From Nemertoderma westbladi (lineage: Eukaryota > Xenacoelomorpha > Nemertodermatida > Nemertodermatidae): a stretch of 64,000 bases of DNA. This document shows, piece by piece, positions 47,392 through 58,860 of the stretch. The notes under the pieces were generated by a model. That model had not been told where the DNA came from and made no database searches. It was given only the letters and a program-made list of their open reading frames with translations. Numbering within the stretch: the stretch's first letter is position 1; the number at the start of each line of letters is the position of its first letter. The translations under genes were made by a program, and so were the position numbers. The stretch covers positions 1-64,000 of the forward strand of contig JAUCBJ010001447.1 of assembly GCA_032718475.1 (NCBI GenBank), written 5' to 3'.

Positions 47392-48066
47392 CTGTATAAG
47401 ACCGTTACATAACATTCTTCGGAGTTCCCTGGGCAATAAAGCTCCATTTCTGTGCAGATATTTAAGATGCGTGTTATCTTTCTTCAGGGTTTTTATAACC
47501 ATTTCAACACTCGTTTGTGTCGAATTAATCATTGAACCAAGACAAGTTACGCATTTTACTCGAACAAAATCGCCTCCGCTTTGCAGGACATTGCCTTCGC
47601 CGTGAGGACCAGCCAGTGCATAATCTTGTACTTTGGCAGCCTCATGGAGTGAATAAGCATGGTGGACAGCCCATGACTTTCTTGAGACGCATCTTAAAGG
47701 AAACTGGCCTTGAAGATGCGGATGATCTAGCAAATGTCATGGGTGATAGGGAGTTGTGGCGGTGCAATTTTGTCGATAAGCCAGCACAGCATTCTTAAAA
47801 ATGCAGCTGTAATGCAGCATGCCGATCCTAGTAGTAGTTACGCATTTCTTCAGTTTAATATCAGTTCCCATACACGTTATCTGCAGCTTATTGGAATCAG
47901 CTAGTCGTTGTGTTGTACCAAATAATATACTTTCAGTTTTGTCAAGATTGATAGTTAGACGGTTCTGTATGCACCACTCAATTATTCTATCCATAGTATT
48001 TTGCAGAGATTTTCGAATAACTTCACGATTTTGATCACACTTAATAAGCATGCCAACATCATTAGC
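47392..48066 (-). pseudogene. LINE RT fragment split by another LINE
   Basis: Minus strand, from 48066: PKFANDVGMLIKC, where the catalytic FADD has become FAND; then RIIEWCIQNRLTINLDKTE; the frame is then interrupted at 47836 by the insertion described next and resumes at 47556 with VTCLGSMINSTQTSV ... QLDYASS. The layout is that of a CR1- or jockey-like RT palm and thumb. A dead copy; the nested insertion came later. Confidence 0.75.
47557..47835 (+). mobile_element. 5'-truncated RTE-like LINE tail (copy 4)
   Basis: Nearly identical to the last ~270 bases of the full LINE (26135-26405), from the NRLRFAGHC block through DLANVMGDRELW, the stop, the 3' UTR and the TAGTAG tail. It is flanked by a 12-bp duplication, AGTTACGCATTT (47545-47556, 47836-47847). 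This proves insertion by target-primed reverse transcription and marks the true 3' end of the family. Close identity points to a recent event. Confidence 0.88.
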
Positions 48067-49921
48067 GAACTTTGGGGCAGTATATCTTATTTTCCATCAG
48101 TTATCATTTGTACTTGCGATACCTGCTCTAGGACCTGGTCAAAATCATACACCTACAGTAGTACTGTAGTACGGGATGTGTGTGTCGTGTGTGTATACTA
48201 TAATGTTTATAAAATGCTAGAAGTGAGAACCCCTTAAGTTCATGGAGTAGATAGATATAATTATGCAATAAGAAAATATATTCATGTTTTATAAGATGTA
48301 ATGAGCAACATAAGAATGATATAAAATAATTAATGAACTGTATTAACTAATGTATATTCTGCATCTGTTTTGTCGCCCCCAGCTACTATATAACAGCTTA
48401 TCAATCAATCTATCCGGCATGATAAAATCCTGCCGCCATTGAATCTTTTCAGCATTTAATTTAAGTAGCGGCTGTCTGTTATATCCTGGCTGAGGATAGG
48501 GGTAGCAAGCCGTTGTTGTTGGCTTGATAAAACGTTGTAAATATATTCCCTGTTTGTGTTCGGAATAAACCCCCTGGGAGGCGAATTCCGATGGAGGAAT
48601 GATTAATAATCAATGGATAGGCGCCCACCACAGTGGGCATACATCCGGAGCCTACAACTTCAGAATTAGATATTGAATCAGTTTAATTTGTTCTATCCGA
48701 TGGCTGGCGGCAGCAGCAGCATTCCCATAAATAAATTACAATACAAATAAAGATATTGAAATTACTTAATTCCTCATCTTTTTAATCGTTACATGTCAGT
48801 CGTTGTCATGTTACATAATCACTATTTTCCTATCCAATTCAAATATTTTCTATATCAATGATTTATTAAGACATGTATCATAGTCAGGCTATACTGTACG
48901 TAAACATGTACTGGAATATAGTGTAGGTCTACATATTAATTCATAAATCTATCCACTACTGTGCATTTGCACCCCCCCCCCCCCCCCCTTCCAACTTTTT
49001 TACAATCCATTTACCCTGTCCTGTAATATAATATAGTATCGTTATTCATAAGCCTTAGTCGTCGGTACCTCCCGCCCCCCGCCCAAACAATTTTTTTATA
49101 CAAATCTTAATTAGATTGCTTGCTGGCCTTGCAATGGGTCCGAATATGTAAAAATTACAAGGCCAGAGATTTCTTCCAATTCATCTCAAAACAAATATTT
49201 GAATTTGGTTGGGAAAGAGCTGAAATATTGGTTATTGCGTTATTGCTTCCGCTGCCTGCAGGATATTTATTATATTTCGTAATTAATTTATTACCATGCT
49301 CTAGAACATTTTGCTTATGTATGAACTATCCACTTACTCGTATTATCTAGGCATATAATTGTTGTCAGCTACTTAAGAAATTAAAAAATTATCCTAAATA
49401 TTGCGCATTTGTAATAACGGATGGGGGTTGGGTGCAGGTACCTGAATATTCCATGACATGGTTTAATGAGATTGAGCTGTAAAATTTTCAACAGAGACTG
49501 TTTAACCACAACTGAATCATTGACCAACTAATGTCCATTAGGGTGTAACAAAAATCACTTTTTAGCCCCAATCATCTTGAAACTTATACAAAAGTGGCCA
49601 TTTTCCATGTGAATACCATATTAAAAAAACTTTTTTGAAAATATAAAGTGGAAGACCTGTCTCATGGCCTTCAATTTTCAAAAATATGAAAATGTTTGTT
49701 TTTTTCCCGCTTAGTGGTTAGATGATGAGGAAGTGCATTAAGACGATGGAACTTTCAATAACACTCAGTTTTTTCAAACAAACTATGAAATTTAACATAA
49801 AAACGATGGAATCAAGTGCCACATGTATACCAAAATCTGTGAAAAAATGCACAATTAATGATTTCTTATCTACTGGTATATTATTAAAATTAATCATTGT
49901 TTTTATGATATAATTGATTTA
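48067..49921. other. no gene seen
   Basis: AT-rich with a poly-C run near 48971-48987. A GCTGGCCTTG / CAAGGCCAG inverted pair lies at 49122-49165. No coding frame I can support. Confidence 0.5.
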
Positions 49922-52097
49922 TTACAATTTCCTAGCAATAAGACAAGATCTAATTAATTTTTCACGAGAATCTTGAACACTAACTTCAAGGGCTACTGCA
50001 GTTATAACAGGAATAACACGTTCTACAGCCTGTGTATGACATGGGTAATTTAGTTCTAATGATGGATTTTCAAACTGTTCCCAAATGACCTCACTTGTGA
50101 ATTTAGACAGTACGGGTGGAGTTCTCACCTCAACTTCTGGCCAGTACACTTCTGGTCAGTATAATCAGTTACCATAAGATTAATTGATAGAACAACAAAT
50201 TGCCGCACATTTGATGCACGTTGCCGCACGATGCACGTTGCACGCAAATTGCCGCACGTTTATCTACAATCATACTCAACAGAATGTTTTCAGGGTGAGC
50301 AAAGTACGAATTATGTTGCAAAACCTTATCCACAATAGCCTTGCAATCTGGATCAAGGTAGCGACTATATGAGATCATATAGAATAGGTTAATGGAACCA
50401 TCAGCGCCAATTTATCTTAATTTGACACCAGCATGGTGGATGCATACACCCTTACAATTAATGTAACTACTTTCATCAACTCATTGGCAGGATCTAACTG
50501 GCTGACATACAACCGACAGACACGGCTTGCTAAGGTGAGCCAGTGTGAATGAGCCAATTTTCCTGTGTGAATGAGTGCCAATGTTTTAACGCAGTGTCCA
50601 GAAATTACAGCATTAACAATTCTATACAAGTATTTCTGATCCCAACAGAGTTTTTTAATTACTTTATCAGGAATTACCTGGAAGTTGGGTGATGGAATTG
50701 ATTTGAAATCAACAATATCTAGTGCAGACAAGTTTCCAACAATTTGTATGCCTATTACACCTTTGAAGGAATTTGACCCACATGTTGTACCATCAAGATA
50801 AGTGAACAGGTGGCGGAATGGCAGCTCATTGGCATGTAATAAACAAATTGACCATTGCATTGGTCTTTCAATATGCTTTTCCAGAAGTCGAATGATTCCA
50901 CCATTACAACCAGTGTTCACATTAGTTCCATCACTCCCAAGAAGGTGTATATTATTCAGCTTATCCAATTTATCGAAATATGCAATAATATCACTAGCAT
51001 GAGAAGCAGCTGTACCATGAGTAGGCACAACATGACCAAGATATTCAGACCCTGGCTCTGAGATCAGGGCAACATGATGTTCTGAATGTGTAGACTTCCT
51101 CCCATTATCATCAATATATAATGTTGGATCATTACGTCCATCATAATATAACCCCTCTATGCAGTGAGACTTGTTAACAAATTCATTTGTAATCTTGGAT
51201 CTGATTGAGTCACGTCCACGGAACAATTCCATTGAAGAGACTGGATTTTTACTATAATGACAAACACTTCTCAGTGTTTCAGAAGAGATTGCTGCTGCAG
51301 CACGATGTGAAACACCATAACGATCGGCAACCAAAGCTACTGTACATTAGATAGGGCTTTCTGTGAAGGGCCTATCTTTACACCTGGTGACTTAATCTTT
51401 AGTAAATCAGAATCAGAGTCATTATCCACATTAAACATAGACTCAGAATAACTTGCATCACTATCATAATTGATGTCAACAGATGGTGCATCAATGTCGA
51501 ATAACTTGACAGATTTGGTTGGTTTATTTCTGGCCTCTTTCCTTTCAATCCGACGTTTCAATGCAGAGGAAACTGGTATATCAACAGATCCAATAAACAA
51601 CTTTCTCTCTGATTTCTGATCATTCACAAAATGCAACTCCCGAGGGTGAGTGTTCTTTAAATTAACAATATCAAACAGAAATTCATGTTTCTCCTTTACT
51701 TGTTGGAGAAATGAAATGTATTTTTCTTGATCACGGCGACTTATCTGTACCTTGTCAAAACTTGTTTTGCCCTCACTTCATTTAAGAAACTTACAATCTT
51801 TTTAATAACTCCACTTCTGGTATATGTTGCAACTGATGCCTTTTGATATATAAGAAGAACATCATCTGCAGTATGCTCTGCAACCAAACGAATTGTAGGA
51901 TCTTTGCTGGTTCCTGTAGTAGCTTTATATTCCTGTTTCACAAACTGACTATGCCGAAGCACATCTCCAATAGTAGGCAACTGAGTTTCAGGTATCTTTG
52001 TAGGCAACCCATATATTTTTGTTATTGAACTGCGGCTTTCCATATTCGATTCCAATAAAAGTACAGTAGGTAAAAACGAGACTCTATCCAAATCCAA
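49922..52097 (-). pseudogene. DDE-type transposase with CxxH motif, broken
   Basis: Minus-strand pieces in order: 52097-51741 (LPTIGDVLRHSQFV..), 51636-51337 (acidic, Ser/Asp-rich), 51334-50417 (305 codons, the main catalytic part) and 49922-50149 (C-terminus). The main part has YDGR at about residue 65 (possible first catalytic D), GSDGTNVNTG at about 135 (second D), CLLHANELP at about 163 (the C/DxxH motif shared by hAT, MULE, P and Kolobok-type enzymes), and the last piece has CHTQAVERV, whose E fits the third catalytic position. At least three frame breaks separate the pieces, so it is inactive. I recognise this as a repeated invertebrate family usually left uncharacterised; the superfamily is uncertain and I found no terminal repeats. 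Confidence 0.6.
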
Positions 52098-52414
52098 GGA
52101 CAGGATACGATAGTAATATATATTCGAGCAAATTCAAGACAATTAGCATAGCACAAATAGTAAGGGGTAATTTCTTTATATTTCTTAAATTTCTTTGTTC
52201 TTCGTCTCTATAAGGGAAAGACATCGACTTCACAAAGAGTAAGATATTCACTGATTCCTTTTAACTCAACGACATAACGGCCAGTCTTCCTGGAGCAGGT
52301 GATGGTGTGGACGTGCTGGCGCTGGTACCGCAGAGGTTGGCAGAGTTGCTGAACCGACAACGGAGGAACCCATCGTCTTTGACTATCTACTTTGCACCGA
52401 TAATCCACAGCAGC

Positions 52415-55330
52415 TCAACCCCGCATTTCACCCCCGCTGCCTCCGATGGCCGCCCCGTTGTTTGTGAGCCGGATGGAGATTTCTCCCAGGTTGGCGTTAT
52501 GAACTGGCCGGTGGCGTGATGACCTTGACCCGCGCAGGCACATATGGGCGGCCCGAACCAGCAGAAAACTGATGTGTCGTCGGATCCAGGTAACACACTC
52601 TGTGTAGCTGATCTCCTGCTTATCCGCCAACAGAACAGCAAGTTGTTTGAAGAACTGCGCCGTGGCTGGTGAGATTCCCCCGAAAGCAGACATGATCAGC
52701 GACGTGAAGGTCGCCAGCTCGACTTCCCTGACTCGTTCTTCATACCGACCCCACTTCCGCGCCTCGTAATGGAGATGGGCGCCCTCTAGTGTCATTGCTG
52801 CATTGGTCGGAGCGAGAGGATTGAAAACTGAGACGTCCAAAAAGGTTCTCTGGAATCTCGATCCCCAAAACCCAGACATCGCCACGTCCAGCCGCGCCTC
52901 CTGGTCCTCTGTTGTTGAACGCCTCCCGAACTGCTCACGAAAGATAGGCTGCAATCGGGGTTCAATCGAGACGTTCTGGGAGACCTCGGTCAGGGTTGAT
53001 GCGACGAAATCCCGGATCTCATTGTGCCGGATTGACGGATAACCACCAGTGGGGCACGACAGGACATGATTAATGGAAAATCGTGTCCCACAGGCGCAAC
53101 AAGCCGGGAGCGACTGGGGTAACCAGCCATAGCGAAGACAGAGTGAATCCTTGAACTCCTCTTTATTGAGATGCGTGTCGAGCAGGGTGATGGGGCGTGA
53201 GTTCAACCACGCTGATGCGCCTTTCTCTGACACAAGTTCTTGGAGAGTTTTTTGATTTGGCGTGAGTTGATTGCGAATCGCATTCAGCTTCCCATCCAAT
53301 TGCAGGGCGTCAGTACTCCGGCTCACCTTGATGATCTCGAGCTGTGCTGCCCGAATCGAGTCCGGATCATCGTGTTCATTGAAGGGCTGACACAGCCTCC
53401 TGGAGTTCACATATTGTGCATCCAGGTCACTCGGAAGGGGAACTGCCAGACCACCTGACCGGACCGGTAGGGAGAACAACTCCCGCTCCACTGTCAAGAT
53501 GGATGGCTGGCCAGTTAGTGCGCCGAGGCACTTCCTAACTGCATTTTCAAGGTCACCGAATAACTGGGTCGACCTGGGTACCACACGAGAGATGTACCTC
53601 CACCGAGTTGCTAGGCCGATGGTGAGGCCAGCGTAGGCGCAGTGTGGATCCATAGAGGCAATCTTGGTGATCCACTTGAGTAGTAAACTCAGCTACCTTA
53701 GAGTTCACAAATTCCTCACGGTACTCGTCGTTCCCGATGACACCTCCTAAGAGTCGGCTCCCTTGGACTTCAATGGTGAAACCATCATCTGGAAACAGAC
53801 GTCGGGCTTCCTGGATCAGTTCCGGTTTGACGAGAAGGTGGCACTTTGACGGGAAATAGCCATGTGAGGGCCCGCGAGTCCGGATAAGGTCCCAGAACTT
53901 CCGCAGTTCCGATAGAGTCCCTGCGGCATTGCCGTCGTCCGCAAACCACTTCTGTAGCACATCCGCTGCAGCACCCGCCTCGACGATCAGAGGGATCGAT
54001 CCGACTGCGTAAGATGGCATCGCTATCGGATCACCCTGCGTGAAGCCCTCTGATGAGAGTATGTACTCCCCGCCGATGAACAACTTTGAAGGGGTTGCAT
54101 AGCAGTTCGATACTATGGTTTGCAGCGAGGGACAAACCATCCCGATGTTGTGGGTTGCAGCGGCACGATTAATCGAGTTGAATGCATTTGTAGCATCAAC
54201 CTGGAGCACCGCCTCACAGTCATCCTTGGCAAACTCATCGCTGAGGCTGTGGATTGCGTGCTCAATCCCCGCCTTCTGCCCGCAGCAGAGCTGAACCGAC
54301 CCGCCAATGCTCTGCAGATCATTAGAGATGCAGTATATCACCGTCTTGCCGATAATACGACGCAACACCTCACCAATTCCGATAGGTCGGACCCCCGGAC
54401 ACTTATCAATTGCCACGAGGCGAGCTGAGAGCAGCGAGGAGAGGTTTGATGGCTCCAGCGGGAACTTTGCAATCTTCTTTGCAGCGGAAGCTATACTGGA
54501 GCACAGTTCTGTTGAAGAGTTCCGGAACCGAGTGGCGATATGTTTCCACCCCTGAACGTCGAGTCCCGAAGGCCCTGCAGCGCTTCCCCGGATCTGGAGC
54601 AGACAGTTTAGCACGACATCAGCTGAAATCTTCTCGAAAATGACTGGGTGAAATTCCGGAGCACGGTTGTACCCAGTCAGGAGAGTCGATGGATCTGCCG
54701 GAGCGGCTGGAGGATGTTTATCGAGAAGAAAATCACGCACCTTCTTCGTCACCCCATTCTTGTCTGTGACAGTCTCATTGAGAGAGAGTACCTTCCCCTT
54801 TTCTAATTCGTTCAGACACCTGATTGCTGCGTTGACATTCCCTGTAAGCATATGTCTACAGAAAACTTTCTTGGCGGCAGTGTTGTGCAGCAGAACAGTG
54901 CGCGCAGACCGCTTGGGCAGATGAGCCTGGATGGCACTTGCCTCCTGTAATAACAGATCAAAACGTCCCGACTTCCATGACTCGAACCGGCGCTCTAAAA
55001 CCCGTCGATGAACCAACGCAGCAGAATCACGACTTGGCTTCTGAAGCAGAAGTGCAGGGAGTATCATAAGCCCTGTGAGGGCTGCATCTTCGTAACTGGG
55101 TTCGGCTGAGAAGAGTTTCAGCAGTCGGCTCATCTCGGAAACCACCGCCTTACCGATGACGCAACAGGAAGAGGTTGGGACGCCAATGAACTACCATGTT
55201 GTAAGCTCCTCGTAAAGAGAAGATAAACCTCTCCAGTGGAAACGAGGCTTCAAACCAATGGATCGTAGGCTGGCGATCATTAGTAGACGGAGGCAGTGCT
55301 TGAAGCGAGGAGCTGATCAAGGGAATCGTA
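52415..55330 (-). pseudogene. RT with CCHC/RLE-like C-terminus (copy C, nearly intact)
   Basis: Only two frameshifts (near 55150 and 53670) break it. From 55330 down: WRPNLFLLP N-terminal block; EMSRLLKLF; ALLLQKPS; RT core with GPSGLDVQGWK, RPIGIGEVLRRIIGK, LQVDATNAFNS (motif A), EGFTQGDPIAMPSYA (motif B) and KWFADDGNAAG (motif C); then HGYFPSKCHLLVKP. In the second frame (53653-52415): DPHCAYAGL, LCLRYGWLPQ, a knuckle C-x2-C-x7-H-x3-C, GGYPSIRHNEIRD, then ARLDVAMSGFWGSRFQRTFLDVSVF, a D-x16-D pair fitting a restriction-like nuclease, and a final CLRGSRSSR. The nuclease assignment is by analogy with R2-type elements. A frame at 55392-55739 may be its 5' leader. Best copy of the family here. 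Confidence 0.82.
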
Positions 55331-55739
55331 ATGGCTGGCAGGTTGGTTAAGATGGGACTACTCGGTCGAATAGTCGAGATGACGGTGTTATTTAGGTCAC
55401 CGAAAAACGAGCTGTCATTCCCTGACGAATTGTCAATGAGAGTCCTGTCGATTGATGGGATTGGCGAGAGAGAGCACGAACATACCTGTCCTCTTCCATC
55501 ACATGGACTGGGTAAAGGTAAACTAGCGGTTGAACTGAGTTGTTGTAGTGTGTACTGGTTCCTGCAGCGGCCGATATTGAGCTGACAACAGCTGACACAC
55601 GAACGTTCGGCTCGAAAGCATCCGCAACGACGGCTTTCACATCAACCATTGCTGGTGATGCCACATTGGCAACACCGCAGCGATCCCTGAGACATTGAGC
55701 ATATAATTCGCTAATCCAATCCAGTTGGCCTACTCTCAA

Positions 55740-57588
55740 CAGTTATTAATTAACCTTAGTTCTACTATAATTTTAATGGTCAATCTTTCAATGCTGTTAT
55801 AACACTACTAATGTAACTAATACCTGTGGAGTTACAAGTTATTATATGCCTGAGGGTTAGCTATGCGTAAATTAACTCTTAAAATTTAGTCACCCTCTCT
55901 TCCGAGAAAGGTAAAAACGAATATTATATAAATATAATAAATCCATGTTGGTATATTATTGAAACTGTAATTTTAATAACTCTGCATTATACCATGTTTA
56001 CTTCAAATTTCGAAAGCACATTGGTGACATTTAAGTGGCGCATTATCACGGGATATTTTAAATAAAAGAGATGCGTTTATTGGTAAACTTTCGGGGTTAA
56101 TTAAGGCGTGAGTTCAGTTATGTACTGTATCTATGGGATCTCTGGTCACAATAATGCAATAAGATTTCTACTGCTTTGAGTTTTAACTTGCGTTCATTTT
56201 GGTTTACCATATAATTCACAAAGATACATTGTATGTATTCACCTTATGGTAATGTTATATAAACGGTTCGTTAAATTTTCTGTCGTTTAATAAAGTAAGA
56301 GTTTGCTGATAATGGTTTACTTAATTAACAAAATTTATTAGAGAATAATACCAACAGTGTAATATTAACATGAACATAAAGAGTTACATGACCTTTATCA
56401 CATTCAAACTATGACTCGTACATGACTTTTATGACATTCAAATTATGACTCAAGTTACAAAATAAATTTACTCACTTCATTGTTTATATAATTAGTACAC
56501 CATGCAGTATGCACAATGTATTATAATATAATGTATGATCAAGGTTAAAAAAAATTAAAAAAAAAATTCAATTTCATTTTCAATTTCAATTTCAATTTTT
56601 CATACAGTATTAAAAACTTTTCATTACAATTCAAAAATTTGATGCTTATCAATACAATTTACACTCCCCCCATCATATGATTCAACAAATCATACTAATA
56701 TAATTTATAACAATTCGCAGCAATAGCAATGCAAATACTTAATAGCATCACGACAGTTTTGGACAATAATCGATGCACAGACACATGGATAACACATACA
56801 CGATGGGCCCCAATTTGTGGTGCTATTGTGTTTTAGTTTCTTATTAGTTTATTTATAATCTTAGTTCAGTTAGTTTCAATATATTTTTCCAAAGTTCAAA
56901 GGGATCTTCACATTACTACAGCTCTAACATTGACATTCTAAGAAAGCCCTCTATGTTGGGACAAAACCAGCGCATTCATAAAATTTATTATCGATTGCAT
57001 GGAATTTCTGGTTTCCTTACATTATTTGTTCCACATTTGTACTGTGGAACACCTCCCGCGTGAGAAAGGGGGGGGGGGGGGGGGCTGGACGCAAATCCCG
57101 CCTTGTCGAATTAATATCCCGCCTCAATGTTAAATTATCAATTTAGGGAAAGGAGCAGGTTACAGTTGCACGTTATTTTAACCAAAACAATAAACTAAGC
57201 ACAATAGAACAGGTTACAGTTATCTTTTTAATTTCGCATTATGGATTTCCAGTATAATATTATGTAATTATGAGTAGAATATTTAAATATTATTCGGTGT
57301 GTGAGTGTGAAAAAAAATAAAATGTGAAATGCTAACATTGGGATTCTTTGACTCTTTTAGAGTTAGACTTACCCTATATTACTTAGGATTCTGAACTTGA
57401 ATATCTTCAGACATGGTGACATTGTGATATAGGAAGGAAACAGCTATTACACTCCTCTTTCTACACAGGACAACCTGACAAAACGACGATTTTTTCACAT
57501 TTTGAAATACCGTATCACATGCAGAATATCAGACAATAAATTACAAAGACAGACATTATTATAATGTCAGAACTTTTGAGTGATAAAG
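55740..57588. other. no gene seen
   Basis: AT-rich intergenic DNA. 56560-56600 has a CAATTT-type simple repeat; 57066-57083 is a poly-G run; GTTCCACATTTGTACTGTGGAAC at about 57027-57049 is a small hairpin. Confidence 0.5.
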
Positions 57589-57594
57589 TTTATT
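57589..57594 (-). terminator. polyadenylation signal (minus strand)
   Basis: AATAAA on the minus strand, 37 bases after the stop codon of the putative terminal exon. Confidence 0.4.
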
Positions 57595-57630
57595 ACTGCA
57601 AAATGTCCGTCTGATAAAGTAATTTTACAT

Positions 57631-57825
57631 CTATATTTCCTCGTAGTTGTTTACTGATATCATTTGAACAGTTTCTGGGTTTTGGACAGATTTATTGGGG
57701 GCGTTAATTACCCTAAACCTGTTGGAGGGTTTCCCGGGTGAGTCATCTCTACGGTCAGTAGTTGTCATTGTCGATGTCGATATCTGGTTTACCCTTTTCT
57801 TCGACGATTTGTTTTTATTTCGAAT
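57631..57825 (-). CDS. possible 3'-terminal exon of an unknown gene
   Basis: On the minus strand a pyrimidine-rich acceptor (ATTGTTTTTATTTTAG) is followed by 64 open codons: a basic start (KNKSSKKR), a Ser/Thr-rich stretch, then FRVINAPNKSVQNPETVQ and a final NNYEEI, and a TAG at 57633-57631. An in-frame TAG sits at the acceptor itself, so the frame exists only if spliced. The nearby AATAAA supports a gene end. I did not find upstream exons and do not recognise the protein; a chance frame is possible. Confidence 0.35.
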   Translation of the reverse strand: MRNKNKSSKKRVNQISTSTMTTTDRRDDSPGKPSNRFRVINAPNKSVQNPETVQMISVNNYEEI

Positions 57826-57954
57826 CTAAAATAAAAACAATAGCGATATATTAATCTTAATATTGGAAAAATCCTGGCGGCAATAATTCTCCTTCGCTCA
57901 TAAGTCTACATTACTCGCAGTGCAGCGTATCTACGCCACTAGCTTCTATGACAG

Positions 57955-58575
57955 CGTCCTCTGGAACCTGTGGAACCTGTGAACCTCTGGAACCTGTGGA
58001 AACTCTGGAACCTGTGGAACCTGTGGAACCTCTGGAACCTGTGAACCTCTGGAACTTGTGAACCTCTGGAACCTGTGGAACCTCTAGTTGTGGAACCTCT
58101 GGAACCTGTGGAACCTCTGGAACCTGTGGAACCTCTAGTCGTCGAACCTCTGGAACTTGTGGAACCTCTGGAACCTGTGAACCTCTGGAACCTGTGGAAC
58201 CACTGGAACCTGTGGAAACTCTGGAACCTGTGGAACCTCTGGAACCTGTGGAACCTCTGGAACCTGTGAACCTCTGGAACTTGTGAAACTCTGGAACCTG
58301 TGGAACCTCTAGTTGTGGAACCTCTGGAACCTGTGGAACCTCTGGAACCTGTGGAACCTCTAGTCGTCGAACCTCTGGAACTTGTGGAACCTCTGGAACC
58401 TGTGAACCTCTGAAACCTGTGGAACCTGTGGAACCACTGGAACATGTGGAATCTCTAGAACCTGATAACCCTTAGTCGTGGAACCTCTGGAACCTGTGGA
58501 ACCTTTGGAACCTGTGGAACCTCTAGAACCTGTGGAACCTCTAGACCTGTGGAACCTCTGGAACCGGGAGGTACA
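57955..58575. repeat. 9-bp minisatellite (GGAACCTGT/GGAACCTCT)
   Basis: About 65 units of GGAACCTGT or GGAACCTCT, with occasional 8-base units (GAACCTCTG) and CTAGTTGTGGAACC variants. Larger blocks (58030-58160 and 58270-58385) repeat as wholes. Frames across it (RFQRFHRF / EPVEPLE type) are artefacts. Confidence 0.93.
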
Positions 58576-58602
58576 CTGGAGGAACTGGGTTGGAGGTAAA
58601 CC

Positions 58603-58860
58603 ATTTTCGGACAACTCTTCGATTTATCACTCTCAGCGTATCAAAATTGTTTGGTTTTTGGCTATAATTTGGAATATAGGTATCTAAGATGCTATTCTAA
58701 ATGGCAGGAAGAAAATTGTATTTTTCGCTATTTAATATTAGTTAATACTAGTCAACAATAAAAAAAACTTTATTTGTTTTAATTTATGCAAATTTTTTAG
58801 ATTTGTTATAAATAGTATTAAATTTTATTAACAAAATATTTCAAAAAGTTGTCTGATACT
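58603..58860 (+). repeat. interspersed repeat Y, copy 2
   Basis: Matches 34693-35060 with the middle ~150 bases absent, and its end (TTTCAAAAAGTTGTCTGATACT) matches 37209-37230, so the family extends to that block. Confidence 0.7.

Noticed and set aside
50199-50260. Short GCCGCACGTTTGATGCACG-type tandem as a regulatory array
   Set aside because: Only a local duplication in the transposase pseudogene.
57939-58614. 168-codon and shorter frames rich in RFHRFQ or EPVEPLE
   Set aside because: Artefact of the 9-bp GGAACCTGT repeat.
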